19,238 bases of DNA from Comamonadaceae bacterium (GCA_947377705.1 CANCGU010000024.1:1-19238), one strand, 5' to 3'. Shown: positions 1-8,189, counted from the stretch's first letter. Translations and numbers: made by a program. Notes: a model not told the origin generated them from the sequence alone.

Positions 1-929
1 CACACGCACAAAACTTGAACGAAAGCGGCGTCAAAGTCGTGGTCGGTCTGCGTAAAGGCGGCGCTTCATGGGACAAAGTGGCCAAAGCTGGCTTGAACGT
101 GATGGAAGTCAACGATGCTGTCAAAGCCGCTGACGTGGTCATGATCTTGTTGCCTGACGAAAACATCCCTGAGGTGTACAACAACAATGTGGCCCCTAAC
201 ATGAAGCAAGGCGCAACTTTGGCGTTTGCTCACGGTTTCAACGTGCATTACAACCAAGTCATCCCACGCGCTGATTTAGACGTGATCATGGTGGCACCTA
301 AAGGCCCTGGTCACACCGTGCGTTCTGAGTACCTCAAAGGCGGCGGTGTGCCATCTTTGATCGCTGTTTATCAAGACAAAACTGGCAAAGCGCGCGACTT
401 GGCTCTGAGCTACGCGATGGCGAACGGTGGCGGTAAAGGCGGCATCATCGAAACCAACTTCAAAGAAGAAACAGAAACCGACTTGTTCGGTGAACAAGCC
501 GTGTTGTGCGGTGGCGCTGTTGAATTGGTGAAGATGGGCTTTGAGACTTTGACTGAAGCTGGCTATGCCCCCGAGATGGCTTACTTCGAGTGCTTGCACG
601 AGTTGAAGCTGATCGTTGACTTGATGTACGAAGGCGGCATCGCCAACATGAACTACTCCATCTCTAACAACGCAGAGTATGGCGAGTATGTGACAGGTAC
701 CGAAGTGATCAATGAACAATCACGCGAAGCCATGCGCAACGCGTTGAAGCGTATCCAAACTGGTGAGTACGCCAAGATGTTCATCTTGGAAGGTAAAACC
801 AACTACCCAAGCATGACTGCGCGTCGTCGCTTGAATGCTGAGCATGCCATTGAGACCGTGGGTTCCAAATTGCGTGCCATGATGCCTTGGATTTCCAAGA
901 ACAAACTGGTTGACCAAACCCGCAACTAA
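1..929 (+). CDS. ilvC: Ketol-acid reductoisomerase, 5'-truncated by window edge
   Basis: This enzyme catalyses the NADPH- and Mg-dependent isomeroreduction of acetolactate or acetohydroxybutyrate, the second common step of valine and isoleucine synthesis, in the cytoplasm. The reading frame is already open at base 3 (His-Ala-Gln-Asn) and runs to TAA at 927-929, giving 308 visible residues. Class I enzymes have about 338, so roughly 30 N-terminal residues, including the first part of the Rossmann nucleotide-binding motif, lie upstream. The visible start of the Rossmann domain contains VGLRKG. The conserved KGPGHTVR segment follows, and the helical C-terminal domain has the [13 protein letters not shown] region with metal and substrate acidic residues. 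A strong terminator follows directly. The downstream pssA and leuA fit the usual ilv-pssA-leuA arrangement of Burkholderiales. The apparent TTG start at base 15 is only an artefact of truncation. Confidence 0.97.
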   Translation, partial: HAQNLNESGVKVVVGLRKGGASWDKVAKAGLNVMEVNDAVKAADVVMILLPDENIPEVYNNNVAPNMKQGATLAFAHGFNVHYNQVIPRADLDVIMVAPKGPGHTVRSEYLKGGGVPSLIAVYQDKTGKARDLALSYAMANGGGKGGIIETNFKEETETDLFGEQAVLCGGAVELVKMGFETLTEAGYAPEMAYFECLHELKLIVDLMYEGGIANMNYSISNNAEYGEYVTGTEVINEQSREAMRNALKRIQTGEYAKMFILEGKTNYPSMTARRRLNAEHAIETVGSKLRAMMPWISKNKLVDQTRN

Positions 930-946
930 GCCTAGCTTTTTTGCGT

Positions 947-980
947 CGACAAAGGCCACTTCGGTGGCCTTTGTCGTTTT
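947..980 (+). terminator. Intrinsic terminator after ilvC
   Basis: A perfect 13-bp stem (947-959 with 964-976) is closed by a TTCG tetraloop (960-963) and followed by four T residues (977-980). It lies 17 bases after the ilvC stop and should separate ilvC from pssA transcriptionally. Confidence 0.92.
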
Positions 981-1033
981 CCAGCATTTGACGCAGCGCT
1001 TACACTCTAGGCCTACTTTTCGGAGCTCAACGC

Positions 1034-1837
1034 ATGTCAGAACAACAAGATCACTCAGAAGAATTTGTGCCACGTAAACCCAGCAAAGGCGTTTATGTTT
1101 TGCCCAATCTGTTCACCTTGGCTGCATTATTTGGTGGCTTCTACGCCATTGTGATGGCTATGAATGATCGCTTTGAGTTGGCTGCTATTGGGGTGTTTTG
1201 CGCCATGGTGCTTGATAGCTTAGACGGGCGCGTGGCTCGCATGACCAATACCCAAAGTGCATTTGGTGAACAAATGGATTCTTTGGCGGATATGGTGTCT
1301 TTTGGTGCGGCGCCTGCTTTGATCTCTTACGAGTGGGCGCTAAAGGGCTTGGGGCGTTGGGGCTGGGTGGCAGCTTTTGTTTATATCTCATGTGCAGCTT
1401 TGCGCTTAGCGCGCTTCAATGTCAACACAGCCGTGGTTGATAAGCGTTTCTTTCAAGGTTTACCTTCCCCTGCTGCTGCTGCTTTGGTGATGGGCTTTAT
1501 GTGGTTGATGACTGAGATGGGTGTTTCTGGTCCCGAGGTCGCTTGGCCTATGTTTGCTTGGTGTTTGTATTCTGGCTTGACGATGGTCACCAATGTTCCT
1601 TTTTACAGTTTTAAGGATGTGCGGATGAAGCGAAGTGTTCCGTTTGTCGTGATCGTGTTGCTGGCGTTGACCATTGCCGTAATCACGATTCATCCACCTA
1701 TCGTGTTGTTTGCTTTGTTTATGTTCTACGGTTTGAGTGGCTATGGTTTGTACGCTTGGCGTCGAGCCAAAGGCATTCAAACTAGCCTCATCAGCACCTC
1801 AACGGATGAGCCAGACGAAGCTGGTTTGCACAAATGA
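1034..1837 (+). CDS. pssA: CDP-diacylglycerol--serine O-phosphatidyltransferase
   Basis: This integral membrane enzyme transfers phosphatidyl from CDP-diacylglycerol to serine, making phosphatidylserine, the precursor of phosphatidylethanolamine. The 267-residue product carries the complete CDP-alcohol phosphatidyltransferase signature DG-x2-AR-x8-G-x3-D-x3-D: D64, G65, A68, R69, G78, D82 and D86. Several hydrophobic membrane segments follow, and both ends are polar. It belongs to the membrane type of PssA, not the peripheral enterobacterial type. The ATG at 1034 is preceded by GGAG (1022-1025) with 8-base spacing. A TACACT box (1001-1006) could serve as a -10 element after the ilvC terminator, but its -35 match is poor, so the promoter is uncertain. 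The next gene is leuA, preceded by its own leader. Confidence 0.96.
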   Translation: MSEQQDHSEEFVPRKPSKGVYVLPNLFTLAALFGGFYAIVMAMNDRFELAAIGVFCAMVLDSLDGRVARMTNTQSAFGEQMDSLADMVSFGAAPALISYEWALKGLGRWGWVAAFVYISCAALRLARFNVNTAVVDKRFFQGLPSPAAAALVMGFMWLMTEMGVSGPEVAWPMFAWCLYSGLTMVTNVPFYSFKDVRMKRSVPFVVIVLLALTIAVITIHPPIVLFALFMFYGLSGYGLYAWRRAKGIQTSLISTSTDEPDEAGLHK

Positions 1838-1868
1838 GACACCTTGTGCGTGCAGGGGTTTCGCTTTG

Positions 1869-1877
1869 TGCTAAATT
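1869..1877 (+). promoter_or_regulatory. Candidate extended -10 promoter for the leuA leader
   Basis: TGC followed by TAAATT (hexamer 1872-1877) forms an extended -10 element. No good -35 box is visible at normal spacing. Placing +1 seven bases after the hexamer puts it at about 1884, the A of the leader-peptide ATG, so the leader mRNA could be leaderless. This is inference from motif spacing. Read-through from pssA is the alternative source of leuA transcripts. Confidence 0.4.
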
Positions 1878-1883
1878 CGATGC

Positions 1884-1940
1884 ATGACAAATTTTTCGCT
1901 GGCACTACTACTCCTATCCCCCAACGGGCGGAGTTGGTAG
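1884..1940 (+). CDS. leuA leader (attenuation) peptide
   Basis: An 18-codon ORF reads MTNFSLALLLLSPNGRSW and stops at TAG (1938-1940). It contains five leucine codons in a stretch of six residues around one Ala: CTG, then CTA CTA CTC CTA at 1905-1916. The last four are consecutive and mostly CTA, which appears little used in the neighbouring genes, where TTG and CTG dominate. The ORF lies 104 bases upstream of leuA and directly before a terminator, the classical layout of a leucine-sensing leader in which ribosome stalling at Leu codons prevents termination. No Shine-Dalgarno sequence precedes the ATG, which fits a start at the very 5' end of the RNA. The function is inferred from composition and position. 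The peptide itself needs no activity. Confidence 0.75.
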   Translation: MTNFSLALLLLSPNGRSW

Positions 1941-1989
1941 CGCACGCGCAAACCCCACAAGGCCCGTATGCACACGCAGCGGGCCTTTT
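1921..1989 (+). promoter_or_regulatory. Leucine attenuator: pause hairpin, antiterminator and terminator
   Basis: Three mutually exclusive pairings are visible. A leader hairpin pairs 1921-1925 with 1933-1937. An alternative (antiterminator) helix pairs 1924-1929 with 1962-1967. The terminator stem pairs 1959-1966 with 1980-1987 (8 bp, GC-rich, 12-nt loop) and runs into TTTT at 1986-1989. The antiterminator strand shares five bases with the terminator's 5' arm. A ribosome finishing the leader peptide at 1938 would cover 1924-1929 and allow termination. Stalling at the first Leu codons would leave 1924-1929 free. In read-through RNA from pssA, 1855-1861 could also pair with 1950-1956. Confidence 0.7.
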
Positions 1990-2044
1990 GCTTTGGGGCT
2001 AAACCAAACGTTGCAAGTTTTTTAGGAATCTAGGAGTCCTGACC

Positions 2045-3583
2045 ATGACCGACAAGCTCATCATTTTTGACACCACTTTGCGTGACGGCGAACAATCGCC
2101 CGGCGCTTCGATGACGCGCGACGAAAAACTGCGCATTGCCCGTCAACTGGAACGATTGAAAGTTGACGTCATTGAAGCAGGTTTTGCCGCCAGCTCCAAC
2201 GGTGACTTTGAAGCCGTGCAAGGCATTGCGAAAGCCATCAAAGACTCCACCATTTGCTCATTGTCACGCGCGAATGACCGTGACATCAGTCGTGCTGCAG
2301 AAGCCCTCAAAGGCGCGAACAGCGCACGTATCCACACTTTCATTGCGACATCGCCGTTACATATGGAGAAGAAATTGCGCATGTCGCCTGAGCAGGTGCT
2401 TGAACAGGCCAAGCAGTCAGTGCGCTTTGCCCGCAACTTAGTAGGGGACATCGAATTCAGCGCGGAAGATGGCTACCGCAGCGAAATGGACTTTTTATGT
2501 CGAGTGGTTGAGGCCGTCATTGCGGAAGGTGCCACGACCATCAACATCCCAGACACTGTGGGTTATGCGATCCCTGAACTGTATGGCAACTTCATCAAAA
2601 CCTTGCGTGAACGTGTGCCCAACTCGGACAAAGCCATTTGGTCCGTGCACTGCCACAACGACTTGGGCATGGCAGTGGCCAACTCTTTGGCTGGTGTGAA
2701 GATTGGCGGCGCACGTCAGGTCGAATGCACCATCAATGGTTTGGGTGAGCGTGCCGGCAATTGTTCCTTGGAAGAAGTTGTGATGGCCATCAAGACCCGT
2801 CGCGACTATTTCGACCTCGACTTGAACATCGATACCAAGCAAATCGTGGCTGCCAGCCGCATGGTCAGTCAAACCACAGGTTTTGTGGTGCAGCCTAACA
2901 AGGCAGTGGTAGGGGCCAATGCCTTTGCCCATGCATCTGGTATTCATCAAGATGGTGTACTCAAGGCGCGTGACACCTATGAAATCATGCGTGCAGAAGA
3001 CGTGGGTTGGAGTGCCAACAAAATCGTGTTGGGCAAGCTCAGCGGCCGCAACGCGTTCAAACAGCGGTTAGAGGACTTGGGCGTGCAGATGGAAAGCGAG
3101 GCTGACATCAACACCGCATTTGCCAAGTTCAAAGAGTTGGCTGACCGCAAGAGCGAGATTTTCGATGAGGACATCTTGGCTTTGGTGAGCGAAGAGTCTG
3201 TGAGCAACGCCAGCGAACAATTTGCCTTCGTATCTTTGTCGCAACACAGTGAGACCGGCGAGCGTCCACACGCGAGCGTGGTGTTCACGGTGGCGGGCAA
3301 AGAAGTCAAGGGTGACTCAGATGGCAATGGTCCAGTCGACGCGTCTTTGAAGGCGATTGAATCGCACGTCAAGAGTGGCGCTGAAATGGTGCTGTATTCT
3401 GTCAATGCGATCAGTGGTTCGACCGAGAGCCAAGGAGAAGTGACCGTGCGTCTGCAAAACAGTGGTCGTGTGGTGAACGGTGTGGGGTCAGATCCAGACA
3501 TTGTGGTGGCCTCTGCCAAAGCTTATTTGAGTGCATTGAATAAGCTGCAAAGCAAATCAGATCGGGTTGCGGCGCAAGGGTAA
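2045..3583 (+). CDS. leuA: 2-isopropylmalate synthase
   Basis: This enzyme condenses acetyl-CoA with 2-oxoisovalerate to 2-isopropylmalate, the committed step of leucine synthesis, and is normally feedback-inhibited by leucine. The 512-residue length is typical. The N-terminal TIM barrel starts with the family signature [12 protein letters not shown] (residues 9-20, catalytic R13 and metal-binding D14). The second signature holds the metal ligands H202 and H204 in SVHCHND, followed by [10 protein letters not shown] linker region leads to the C-terminal regulatory (LeuA dimer) domain at about residues 385-505. The ATG at 2045 is preceded by AGGAG (2032-2036). Expression is probably controlled by the leucine leader and attenuator just upstream, so both synthesis and activity would respond to leucine. 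Confidence 0.98.
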   Translation: MTDKLIIFDTTLRDGEQSPGASMTRDEKLRIARQLERLKVDVIEAGFAASSNGDFEAVQGIAKAIKDSTICSLSRANDRDISRAAEALKGANSARIHTFIATSPLHMEKKLRMSPEQVLEQAKQSVRFARNLVGDIEFSAEDGYRSEMDFLCRVVEAVIAEGATTINIPDTVGYAIPELYGNFIKTLRERVPNSDKAIWSVHCHNDLGMAVANSLAGVKIGGARQVECTINGLGERAGNCSLEEVVMAIKTRRDYFDLDLNIDTKQIVAASRMVSQTTGFVVQPNKAVVGANAFAHASGIHQDGVLKARDTYEIMRAEDVGWSANKIVLGKLSGRNAFKQRLEDLGVQMESEADINTAFAKFKELADRKSEIFDEDILALVSEESVSNASEQFAFVSLSQHSETGERPHASVVFTVAGKEVKGDSDGNGPVDASLKAIESHVKSGAEMVLYSVNAISGSTESQGEVTVRLQNSGRVVNGVGSDPDIVVASAKAYLSALNKLQSKSDRVAAQG

Positions 3584-3591
3584 ATCTCAAG

Positions 3592-3616
3592 AATTGATGC
3601 GGTGCATCAATTTTGT
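3592..3616 (+). terminator. First hairpin after leuA, possible weak terminator
   Basis: A perfect 9-bp AT-rich stem (3592-3600 with 3604-3612) has a 3-base loop. The T-tract is short (about four T, then GTT). It lies eight bases after the leuA stop and is weaker than the second hairpin. Confidence 0.5.
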
Positions 3617-3621
3617 TAAAT

Positions 3622-3656
3622 AAGTCACGCAAGTCCTTGATCTTGCGTGACTTTTC
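3622..3656 (+). terminator. Second intrinsic terminator after leuA
   Basis: A perfect 12-bp stem (3622-3633 with 3642-3653) has an 8-base loop, and its 3' arm runs into a short T-rich tail (3652-3655). It separates leuA from the D,D-peptidase gene. The hairpin overlaps the GTG at 3647, which argues against that GTG as the start of the next gene. Confidence 0.75.
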
Positions 3657-3703
3657 TTGGTAAACTGTTCACAAATATGTATTTCAAGCCAAAGGACCCC
3701 AAC

Positions 3704-4669
3704 TTGAAACGACTGCTAATTGCCACTTCACTCGGATTGTTGACATCGCTGTGCACCATGCACGCTCAAGCGATGACGAATCCAAAAAAGCCAACCGTCC
3801 AAAAGTCCAAGCCCACTGTGGTGAAGACGCATGTGCGTCGTCAAGTGATCAAGGCAGCGCCTGCAGTTCCTTCCTTTGGCCAAAAAGCCGGTCTACACGC
3901 TACAACCAATGACATTTTGGATTTGAAGTCCAGCGTGGCCTATGTCATCGATCAAGACACGCACGAGGTTTTGCTCAGCAAAAATGACCAAGCTGTGCTG
4001 CCCATCGCCTCCATCACAAAGTTGATGACCGGTGTGATCATCAGCGAGGCCCAGTTGCCCATGGATGAGTCCATCACGATCACGCAAGATGACGTGGACA
4101 CCGAAAAAGGCAGCAGTTCACGTTTGCGCGTGGGCGCCACATTGACCCGCGGTGAATTGCTACATTTGGCTTTGATGGCCAGTGAAAACCGTGCGGCCCA
4201 TGCTTTAGGGCGTACCTACCCAGGCGGCATGTCTTCTTTTGTTGGCTTGATGAATGCCAAGGCTGCCCAATTGGGAATGCGTGACACACGCTATGTTGAG
4301 CCAACAGGCCTGTCCAGCAAGAATCAATCAAGTGCCAAAGACTTGGCAACGCTGGTGGGTAACGCCTATCACGACGCCACCTTGCGTGAGTTGTCGACAT
4401 CGCCTAGCTACAAAGTGGAAGTGGGTAACCGCACCTTGCAATACAACACCACCAACCGTTTGGTGAAAAACCCAAATTGGGATATTGGTTTGCAAAAGAC
4501 CGGCTACATCTCTGAAGCGGGTCAATGCTTGGTGATGCAGGCCAAAGTGTCTGGCCGCAAGTTGATCATGGTGTTTTTGGATTCAGCTGGCAAGCTAAGC
4601 CGTATTGCTGACGCCGAACGTGTTCGCAAATGGGTTGAAAACAACCACGGTTCGCGCCCTCAAACCTGA
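3704..4669 (+). CDS. pbpG: D-alanyl-D-alanine endopeptidase/carboxypeptidase (PBP7 type, peptidase S11)
   Basis: This is a periplasmic serine peptidase that cleaves D-Ala-containing peptides of peptidoglycan, a low-molecular-weight penicillin-binding protein. All three active-site motifs are present, numbered from the start chosen here: S103-x-x-K106 (SITK), S160-E-N162 (SEN) and K265-T-G267 (KTG). The TTG at 3704 is preferred because AAAGGA (3691-3696) lies 7 bases upstream and the product then begins MKRLLIATSLGLL, a standard signal peptide ending near AQA. The in-frame ATG at 3677 has no ribosome site, and the GTG at 3647 sits inside the leuA terminator. The product has 321 residues. A Lys/Pro-rich linker (about residues 27-50) precedes the catalytic domain. 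There is no obvious C-terminal amphipathic membrane anchor, in line with PBP7 rather than PBP5/6. Exact specificity (carboxy- or endopeptidase) is inferred. Confidence 0.9.
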   Translation: MKRLLIATSLGLLTSLCTMHAQAMTNPKKPTVQKSKPTVVKTHVRRQVIKAAPAVPSFGQKAGLHATTNDILDLKSSVAYVIDQDTHEVLLSKNDQAVLPIASITKLMTGVIISEAQLPMDESITITQDDVDTEKGSSSRLRVGATLTRGELLHLALMASENRAAHALGRTYPGGMSSFVGLMNAKAAQLGMRDTRYVEPTGLSSKNQSSAKDLATLVGNAYHDATLRELSTSPSYKVEVGNRTLQYNTTNRLVKNPNWDIGLQKTGYISEAGQCLVMQAKVSGRKLIMVFLDSAGKLSRIADAERVRKWVENNHGSRPQT

Positions 4670-4682
4670 CATATGAAATATT

Positions 4683-4718
4683 CATGAAAAAAGCCAGCAA
4701 TCGCTGGCTTTTTTCATG
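4683..4718. terminator. Bidirectional terminator between pbpG and the IclR gene
   Basis: A perfect 16-bp stem (4683-4698 with 4703-4718) with loop AATC contains six A on the left arm and six T on the right. It therefore reads as a terminator on both strands. It lies between the stops of two convergent genes (4669 on + and 4725 on -). Confidence 0.9.
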
Positions 4719-4724
4719 ATGGCT

Positions 4725-5507
4725 TCAAGTGTTTTGCACGTCTTTGTAACCGAGTGCGTGAGAAATCGCTTGCGTTGTGGCTTGTAGCTTGGGAAGCCAA
4801 CTTTCATCTAAGCGATCTGCAGGGGCTGAAATGGACAAGCCCGCCACTAATTTTCCCTGGTCATCGTAGATGCCTGATGCCATGCAGCGTACACCTAGTT
4901 CTAGTTCTTCATTGTCTCGTGCAACGCCGTATTGTCTGGCCTTTGACAGTTCGCGCTCTAAGATGGGAAGCTGGGTGATGCTGTTGCGTGTTTGACCGGA
5001 AAGGCCCGTGCGGGTTGCATAAGCGCGTACACGTTGTGCGTCATCCATGGCTAAAAATAACTTGCCGACAGATGTGAGATGAAGTGGTGCCCGACCGCCA
5101 ATAGCGCGAACCACTTGCATGCCCGAGCGTTCGCTGAAGGCCCGTTCTACATACACAATTTCATCACCCTGTCGAACGCTTAAATTCACAGGTTGTTGAA
5201 TCAGTTTATGTAATTCACGCATGGGTTGGAATGCCACATCGCGAACGTTGAGGCGGCCCTTCACCAAATTGCCTAATTCCAGCAAGCGCATACCTAATCT
5301 GTAGCTGCCTGCTTCGGGGCGGTCGACAAAGCGACCGACCGCCAAGTCATTCAGAATGCGGTGTGTCGTGGAGGGGTGCAGGCCTGTGCGCTCACTGATT
5401 TCCTTCAGCGAAATGGCTTCTTCGCGCGAAGCCAGTACGTCAATGAGCGTGAACATTCGCTCAATGACTTGGATGTTTGGCGTGGCAGGCACAGTAGATT
5501 TACGCAT
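4725..5507 (-). CDS. IclR-family transcriptional regulator
   Basis: This is a DNA-binding regulator with a winged helix-turn-helix at about residues 10-75 (LKEISERTGLHPSTTHRILN is the recognition region) and a C-terminal ligand-binding IclR domain at about residues 90-255 (GGRAPLHLTSVGK, MASGIYDDQGKLVAGLS). The length of 260 residues is normal. Family members usually control aromatic or short-chain acid catabolism or the glyoxylate bypass. No such operon is beside it, so its effector and targets cannot be named. It follows bpt on the same strand after 21 bases and could be the last gene of the aat-bpt transcript. The intergenic DNA is AT-rich and might hold a promoter, with weak TTGATT and TAAAAT boxes only 15 bases apart. 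The start is ATG with no clear Shine-Dalgarno sequence. Confidence 0.92.
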   Translation of the reverse strand: MRKSTVPATPNIQVIERMFTLIDVLASREEAISLKEISERTGLHPSTTHRILNDLAVGRFVDRPEAGSYRLGMRLLELGNLVKGRLNVRDVAFQPMRELHKLIQQPVNLSVRQGDEIVYVERAFSERSGMQVVRAIGGRAPLHLTSVGKLFLAMDDAQRVRAYATRTGLSGQTRNSITQLPILERELSKARQYGVARDNEELELGVRCMASGIYDDQGKLVAGLSISAPADRLDESWLPKLQATTQAISHALGYKDVQNT

Positions 5508-5528
5508 GTCTCATTTTATCATGTGAAA

Positions 5529-6263
5529 TCAAAAATCAATCCACTTTCCATCGATTAAGCGTTGATGGGGCAGGAAATCGGCTTTGTATCGCATCTTTTG
5601 GCTATCTTGAATCCAGTAGCCTAAATAAGCGTAGGGCATTTCCAGTTTCCGCGCCTGTTCAATTTGCCACATCACGTTGTAAGTGCCGTAGCTGGTGTGT
5701 GGTTCGGGTTCGTAAAAAGTGTAAACCGCGGACAGGCCATCGTTGAGCACATCCACCACCGACACCATTTTCAGGATGCCCTGCGGATGATCCTCGCTGG
5801 GCTCGCGAAACTCAATCAATCGGGTATTGACCCGACTTTGCAGCAAAAACTGCGTGTATTGCTCTGTGCTGTCTTCGTCCATTCCGCCTCCTGCGTGACG
5901 CAGGGTTTGATAGCGCAAGTACAGCGCGTAATGTTCAGAGTCGAAGCCGAGTCCCAACACACGAACTTGCAGATTTTGGTGGCGTGACCATGCTCGGCGC
6001 TGGCTGCGTGTGGGTTTGTAAGAGGAGGCGTCCACTCGCAATGCGATGCATGCTTTGCAGTTGTCGCAGTAGGGGCGGTAAGTGAATAAACCGCTGCGCC
6101 GAAAACCTTGGTGTACCAAGTTTGCATACGCTTCGTTGTTGATCATGTGGCTTGGGGTTGCAACCTGTGAGCGTGCGCTTCGGTCGGCTAAATAGCTGCA
6201 AGGGTAGGGCGCTGTTGCATAAAACTGCACGGCGTGCAGCGGTAAATCTTGATGGTTTGTCAC
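5529..6263 (-). CDS. bpt: Aspartate/glutamate leucyltransferase (bacterial arginyltransferase homologue)
   Basis: The enzyme transfers leucine from Leu-tRNA to proteins with N-terminal Asp or Glu, creating N-degrons for ClpS/ClpAP. The family is also annotated as ate or arginyl-tRNA--protein transferase. The 244-residue product shows the conserved N-terminal cysteine region YCDNCKAC (C66, C69, C72) and the C-terminal transferase motifs [10 protein letters not shown] and [18 protein letters not shown]. It starts at GTG (6263 to 6261), which overlaps the TGA of aat as GTGA, so translation is probably coupled. Pairing with aat places both N-degron enzymes in one operon. The leucyl specificity is inferred from the bacterial Bpt family and not seen directly in the sequence. 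Confidence 0.94.
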   Translation of the reverse strand: MTNHQDLPLHAVQFYATAPYPCSYLADRSARSQVATPSHMINNEAYANLVHQGFRRSGLFTYRPYCDNCKACIALRVDASSYKPTRSQRRAWSRHQNLQVRVLGLGFDSEHYALYLRYQTLRHAGGGMDEDSTEQYTQFLLQSRVNTRLIEFREPSEDHPQGILKMVSVVDVLNDGLSAVYTFYEPEPHTSYGTYNVMWQIEQARKLEMPYAYLGYWIQDSQKMRYKADFLPHQRLIDGKWIDF

Positions 6264-7033
6264 AGCATTCCTTTTTCAGCAACCACCCAATCCCAATACG
6301 ACCTATCGAAATGCCAAGCATGCATGACTTTGAGGTTTGTTTCGCGGATGGTTTGAAGAAATTTAGACCTTGGCATTTCTCTAGCGCCCAACGAGGCCAA
6401 GTGTTTGGTATTTTGCTGGCAATCAATCCATGAAATTTGGTGGGCCCGTGAAAAAGCGACCAACGCCGCGAGCGCAATTTTCGATGCATCCGTTTGGTGC
6501 GAAAACATAGACTCACCAAAGACGGCGTTGCCGATCGCTACACAATACAAACCTCCGACCAATTCGCCATCCACCCAAGTTTCGATGCTGTGCGCCAGCC
6601 CTGCGAGGTGCAGGGCTTCGTAGGCTGAAATCATCTCAGCCACGATCCAAGTGCCAGGCTGGCCTTGCCGAGGACTGTTTGCACAATGACGAATGACATC
6701 GCTAAAGCGATGATCAAAACGAATTTCGCATTTGGGGTCGGTTATGAAGCTTTTTAAAGTTTTCTTCAAGGACCTGTGCAGCTTGAATTCCCGGGTGTGA
6801 AGCACCATCCGCGGATCGGGAGACCACCATAGAACAGGTTGCCCTTGGCTGTACCAAGGAAAAATGCCCTGTTGATACGCCCCGCGCAAGCGCGAGACAG
6901 ACAAGCCCCCTCCGGCGGCGACCAAACCCGCTAATGATGTGCCTAAATTTTGAGCAGATTCAGGCGGCGGTAGTGGGGTGTCAGCCTCCAACCAGGGGAT
7001 TTGCAAGGATGTATCTTTCATCATGGGGCACAT
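6260..7033 (-). CDS. aat: Leucyl/phenylalanyl-tRNA--protein transferase
   Basis: The enzyme attaches Leu or Phe from aminoacyl-tRNA to proteins with N-terminal Lys or Arg, marking them for ClpS/ClpAP degradation. The 257-residue product has FPWY (58-61) and WWSPDPR (69-75), then [18 protein letters not shown]-x4-ASK and [20 protein letters not shown], all family landmarks. It is somewhat longer than the roughly 234-residue E. coli protein because of an N-terminal extension. ATG codons at 7033, 7024 and 7021 are all possible starts, and none has a good Shine-Dalgarno sequence, so the exact start is uncertain by four residues. It overlaps bpt by 4 bases and heads the leftward aat-bpt(-iclR) unit, with a promoter presumably in the AT-rich gap on its upstream side. 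Confidence 0.95.
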   Translation of the reverse strand: MCPMMKDTSLQIPWLEADTPLPPPESAQNLGTSLAGLVAAGGGLSVSRLRGAYQQGIFPWYSQGQPVLWWSPDPRMVLHTREFKLHRSLKKTLKSFITDPKCEIRFDHRFSDVIRHCANSPRQGQPGTWIVAEMISAYEALHLAGLAHSIETWVDGELVGGLYCVAIGNAVFGESMFSHQTDASKIALAALVAFSRAHQISWIDCQQNTKHLASLGAREMPRSKFLQTIRETNLKVMHAWHFDRSYWDWVVAEKGML

Positions 7034-7220
7034 TGTGAAGTCTATTTATTGAGCTGAATTCACCTCAATAGAAGTAACGTTTGCAAAATATGAATTCTTT
7101 ATAATTATTGATGACATAATTGAAAGATTAAGTGACTTGAAGGGGGAGAACTCCCTACAATTCCTCGCTTATGTGTGAGACGCCTCACATTCAAGCTGAT
7201 CAGTTTTCCGGAGTAAGTCT
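7034..7220. promoter_or_regulatory. AT-rich divergent intergenic region (aat / M23 peptidase)
   Basis: This 187-base gap lies between divergent genes and must hold both promoters. On the + strand a perfect TATAAT (7100-7105) and a TACAAT (7156-7161) are visible, but neither has a good -35 box at 16-18 bases, so start sites are not assigned. A small inverted repeat (7174-7179 with 7184-7189) of unknown role lies near the + strand gene. No RNA gene or small ORF is recognised. Confidence 0.45.
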
Positions 7221-8162
7221 ATGCAATTGATGTGGGTGTCTGGGCCCACCGCCTCGGTGCGGACCATTTCTATCACATCACAAAAGGTGTTGGTAGCTGT
7301 CTGCGCCTCTGCGTTTGTATTGGTGGCTTTTGGTGTGTTGTTGCACTTCGTTGGATTTCGTATTGCCATCGAGATGAGTCCTGGGTTGGCTCGCAGCTTG
7401 GGCGGGGTGACCACCGAGGCTGAACAACAAAAAGTTGAGGCGGTGTATCGCGAACGTTTGGATAACCTGCGCCAAACACTAAACACCACCGTCCAAGAAA
7501 TTCGTCAGCTTGAAACTCTGAAAAATCGCTTCATGGAAGTGGCCACACCCACCAATTTGCGCGATAAGTACAACAAAAAAGACGATGCAAAGGGCGGACC
7601 TTGGGTAGCGCCTCGTTTTCAAAGCACGCCGTCGCGTGATTTGAGTCAAGATTTTGCATCTGCGATGGATGAGTTTAGTCAAACCCAAGTCGCGGTGAAG
7701 AATTTGACCCAAAACTGGTCAGCTCAGCTCAGCTGGCTGCACGCCCTGCCCACAGGCATTCCGATGGGCAAAGACTTTCGCGTGACCAGTGGGTTTGGTA
7801 TTCGTAATGATCCGTTCACGGGTCAGTTGGCCATGCACGAAGGCTTGGACTTTGTGTCTGAGGTGGGTTCACCCATCGTGGCGACCGCGGCGGGCACAGT
7901 GACACGTTCAGCGTGGGACGCTTCCTATGGCAATGTGGTGGAGGTCAGTCACATTGAAGGTTTTACAACCCGCTATGCGCACTTGAACAAGCGCATGGTC
8001 GAGGTAGGCCAAAAAGTGCAGCGTGGTGAAACCATTGCACAACTGGGCAACACGGGGCGTTCTACTGGGCCGCACCTGCATTACGAAGTGATGCGCAATG
8101 ACCGTGTGTTAAACCCTACACAAATGTTGTTGCAAACCGCAACTGTTACCAGCGCTCAGTGA
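7221..8162 (+). CDS. Membrane-anchored M23 (LytM-type) peptidoglycan endopeptidase
   Basis: This is a predicted zinc metallopeptidase that cuts peptidoglycan cross-bridges in the periplasm. The 313-residue protein has a short cytoplasmic N-terminus and one membrane segment at about residues 22-47. A coiled-coil-like stretch follows at 66-105, then the M23 domain at about 185-305. The zinc ligands are intact: H206 and D210 in HEGLD, and H287 in PHLHYE, with H285 and H254 (RYAH) also conserved. It should therefore be enzymatically active rather than a degenerate activator such as EnvC or NlpD. The ATG is preceded by GGAG (7210-7213) with 7-base spacing. The bactofilin gene follows after 27 bases in the same direction, a recurrent pairing in which the bactofilin helps localise the peptidase for cell-shape control. 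Its cellular role here is inferred from that pairing. Confidence 0.93.
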   Translation: MQLMWVSGPTASVRTISITSQKVLVAVCASAFVLVAFGVLLHFVGFRIAIEMSPGLARSLGGVTTEAEQQKVEAVYRERLDNLRQTLNTTVQEIRQLETLKNRFMEVATPTNLRDKYNKKDDAKGGPWVAPRFQSTPSRDLSQDFASAMDEFSQTQVAVKNLTQNWSAQLSWLHALPTGIPMGKDFRVTSGFGIRNDPFTGQLAMHEGLDFVSEVGSPIVATAAGTVTRSAWDASYGNVVEVSHIEGFTTRYAHLNKRMVEVGQKVQRGETIAQLGNTGRSTGPHLHYEVMRNDRVLNPTQMLLQTATVTSAQ

Positions 8163-8189
8163 GTGAACTGATCCTCAAAAAGGCCTGCC

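Noticed and set aside
276..719. 147-codon open frame on the - strand inside ilvC
   Set aside because: It is antisense to conserved KARI motifs, with shadow-type composition.
1468..1484. Short CTG/GCT trinucleotide repeat in pssA
   Set aside because: It encodes the conserved PAAAA stretch of PssA and is too short to count as a repeat element.
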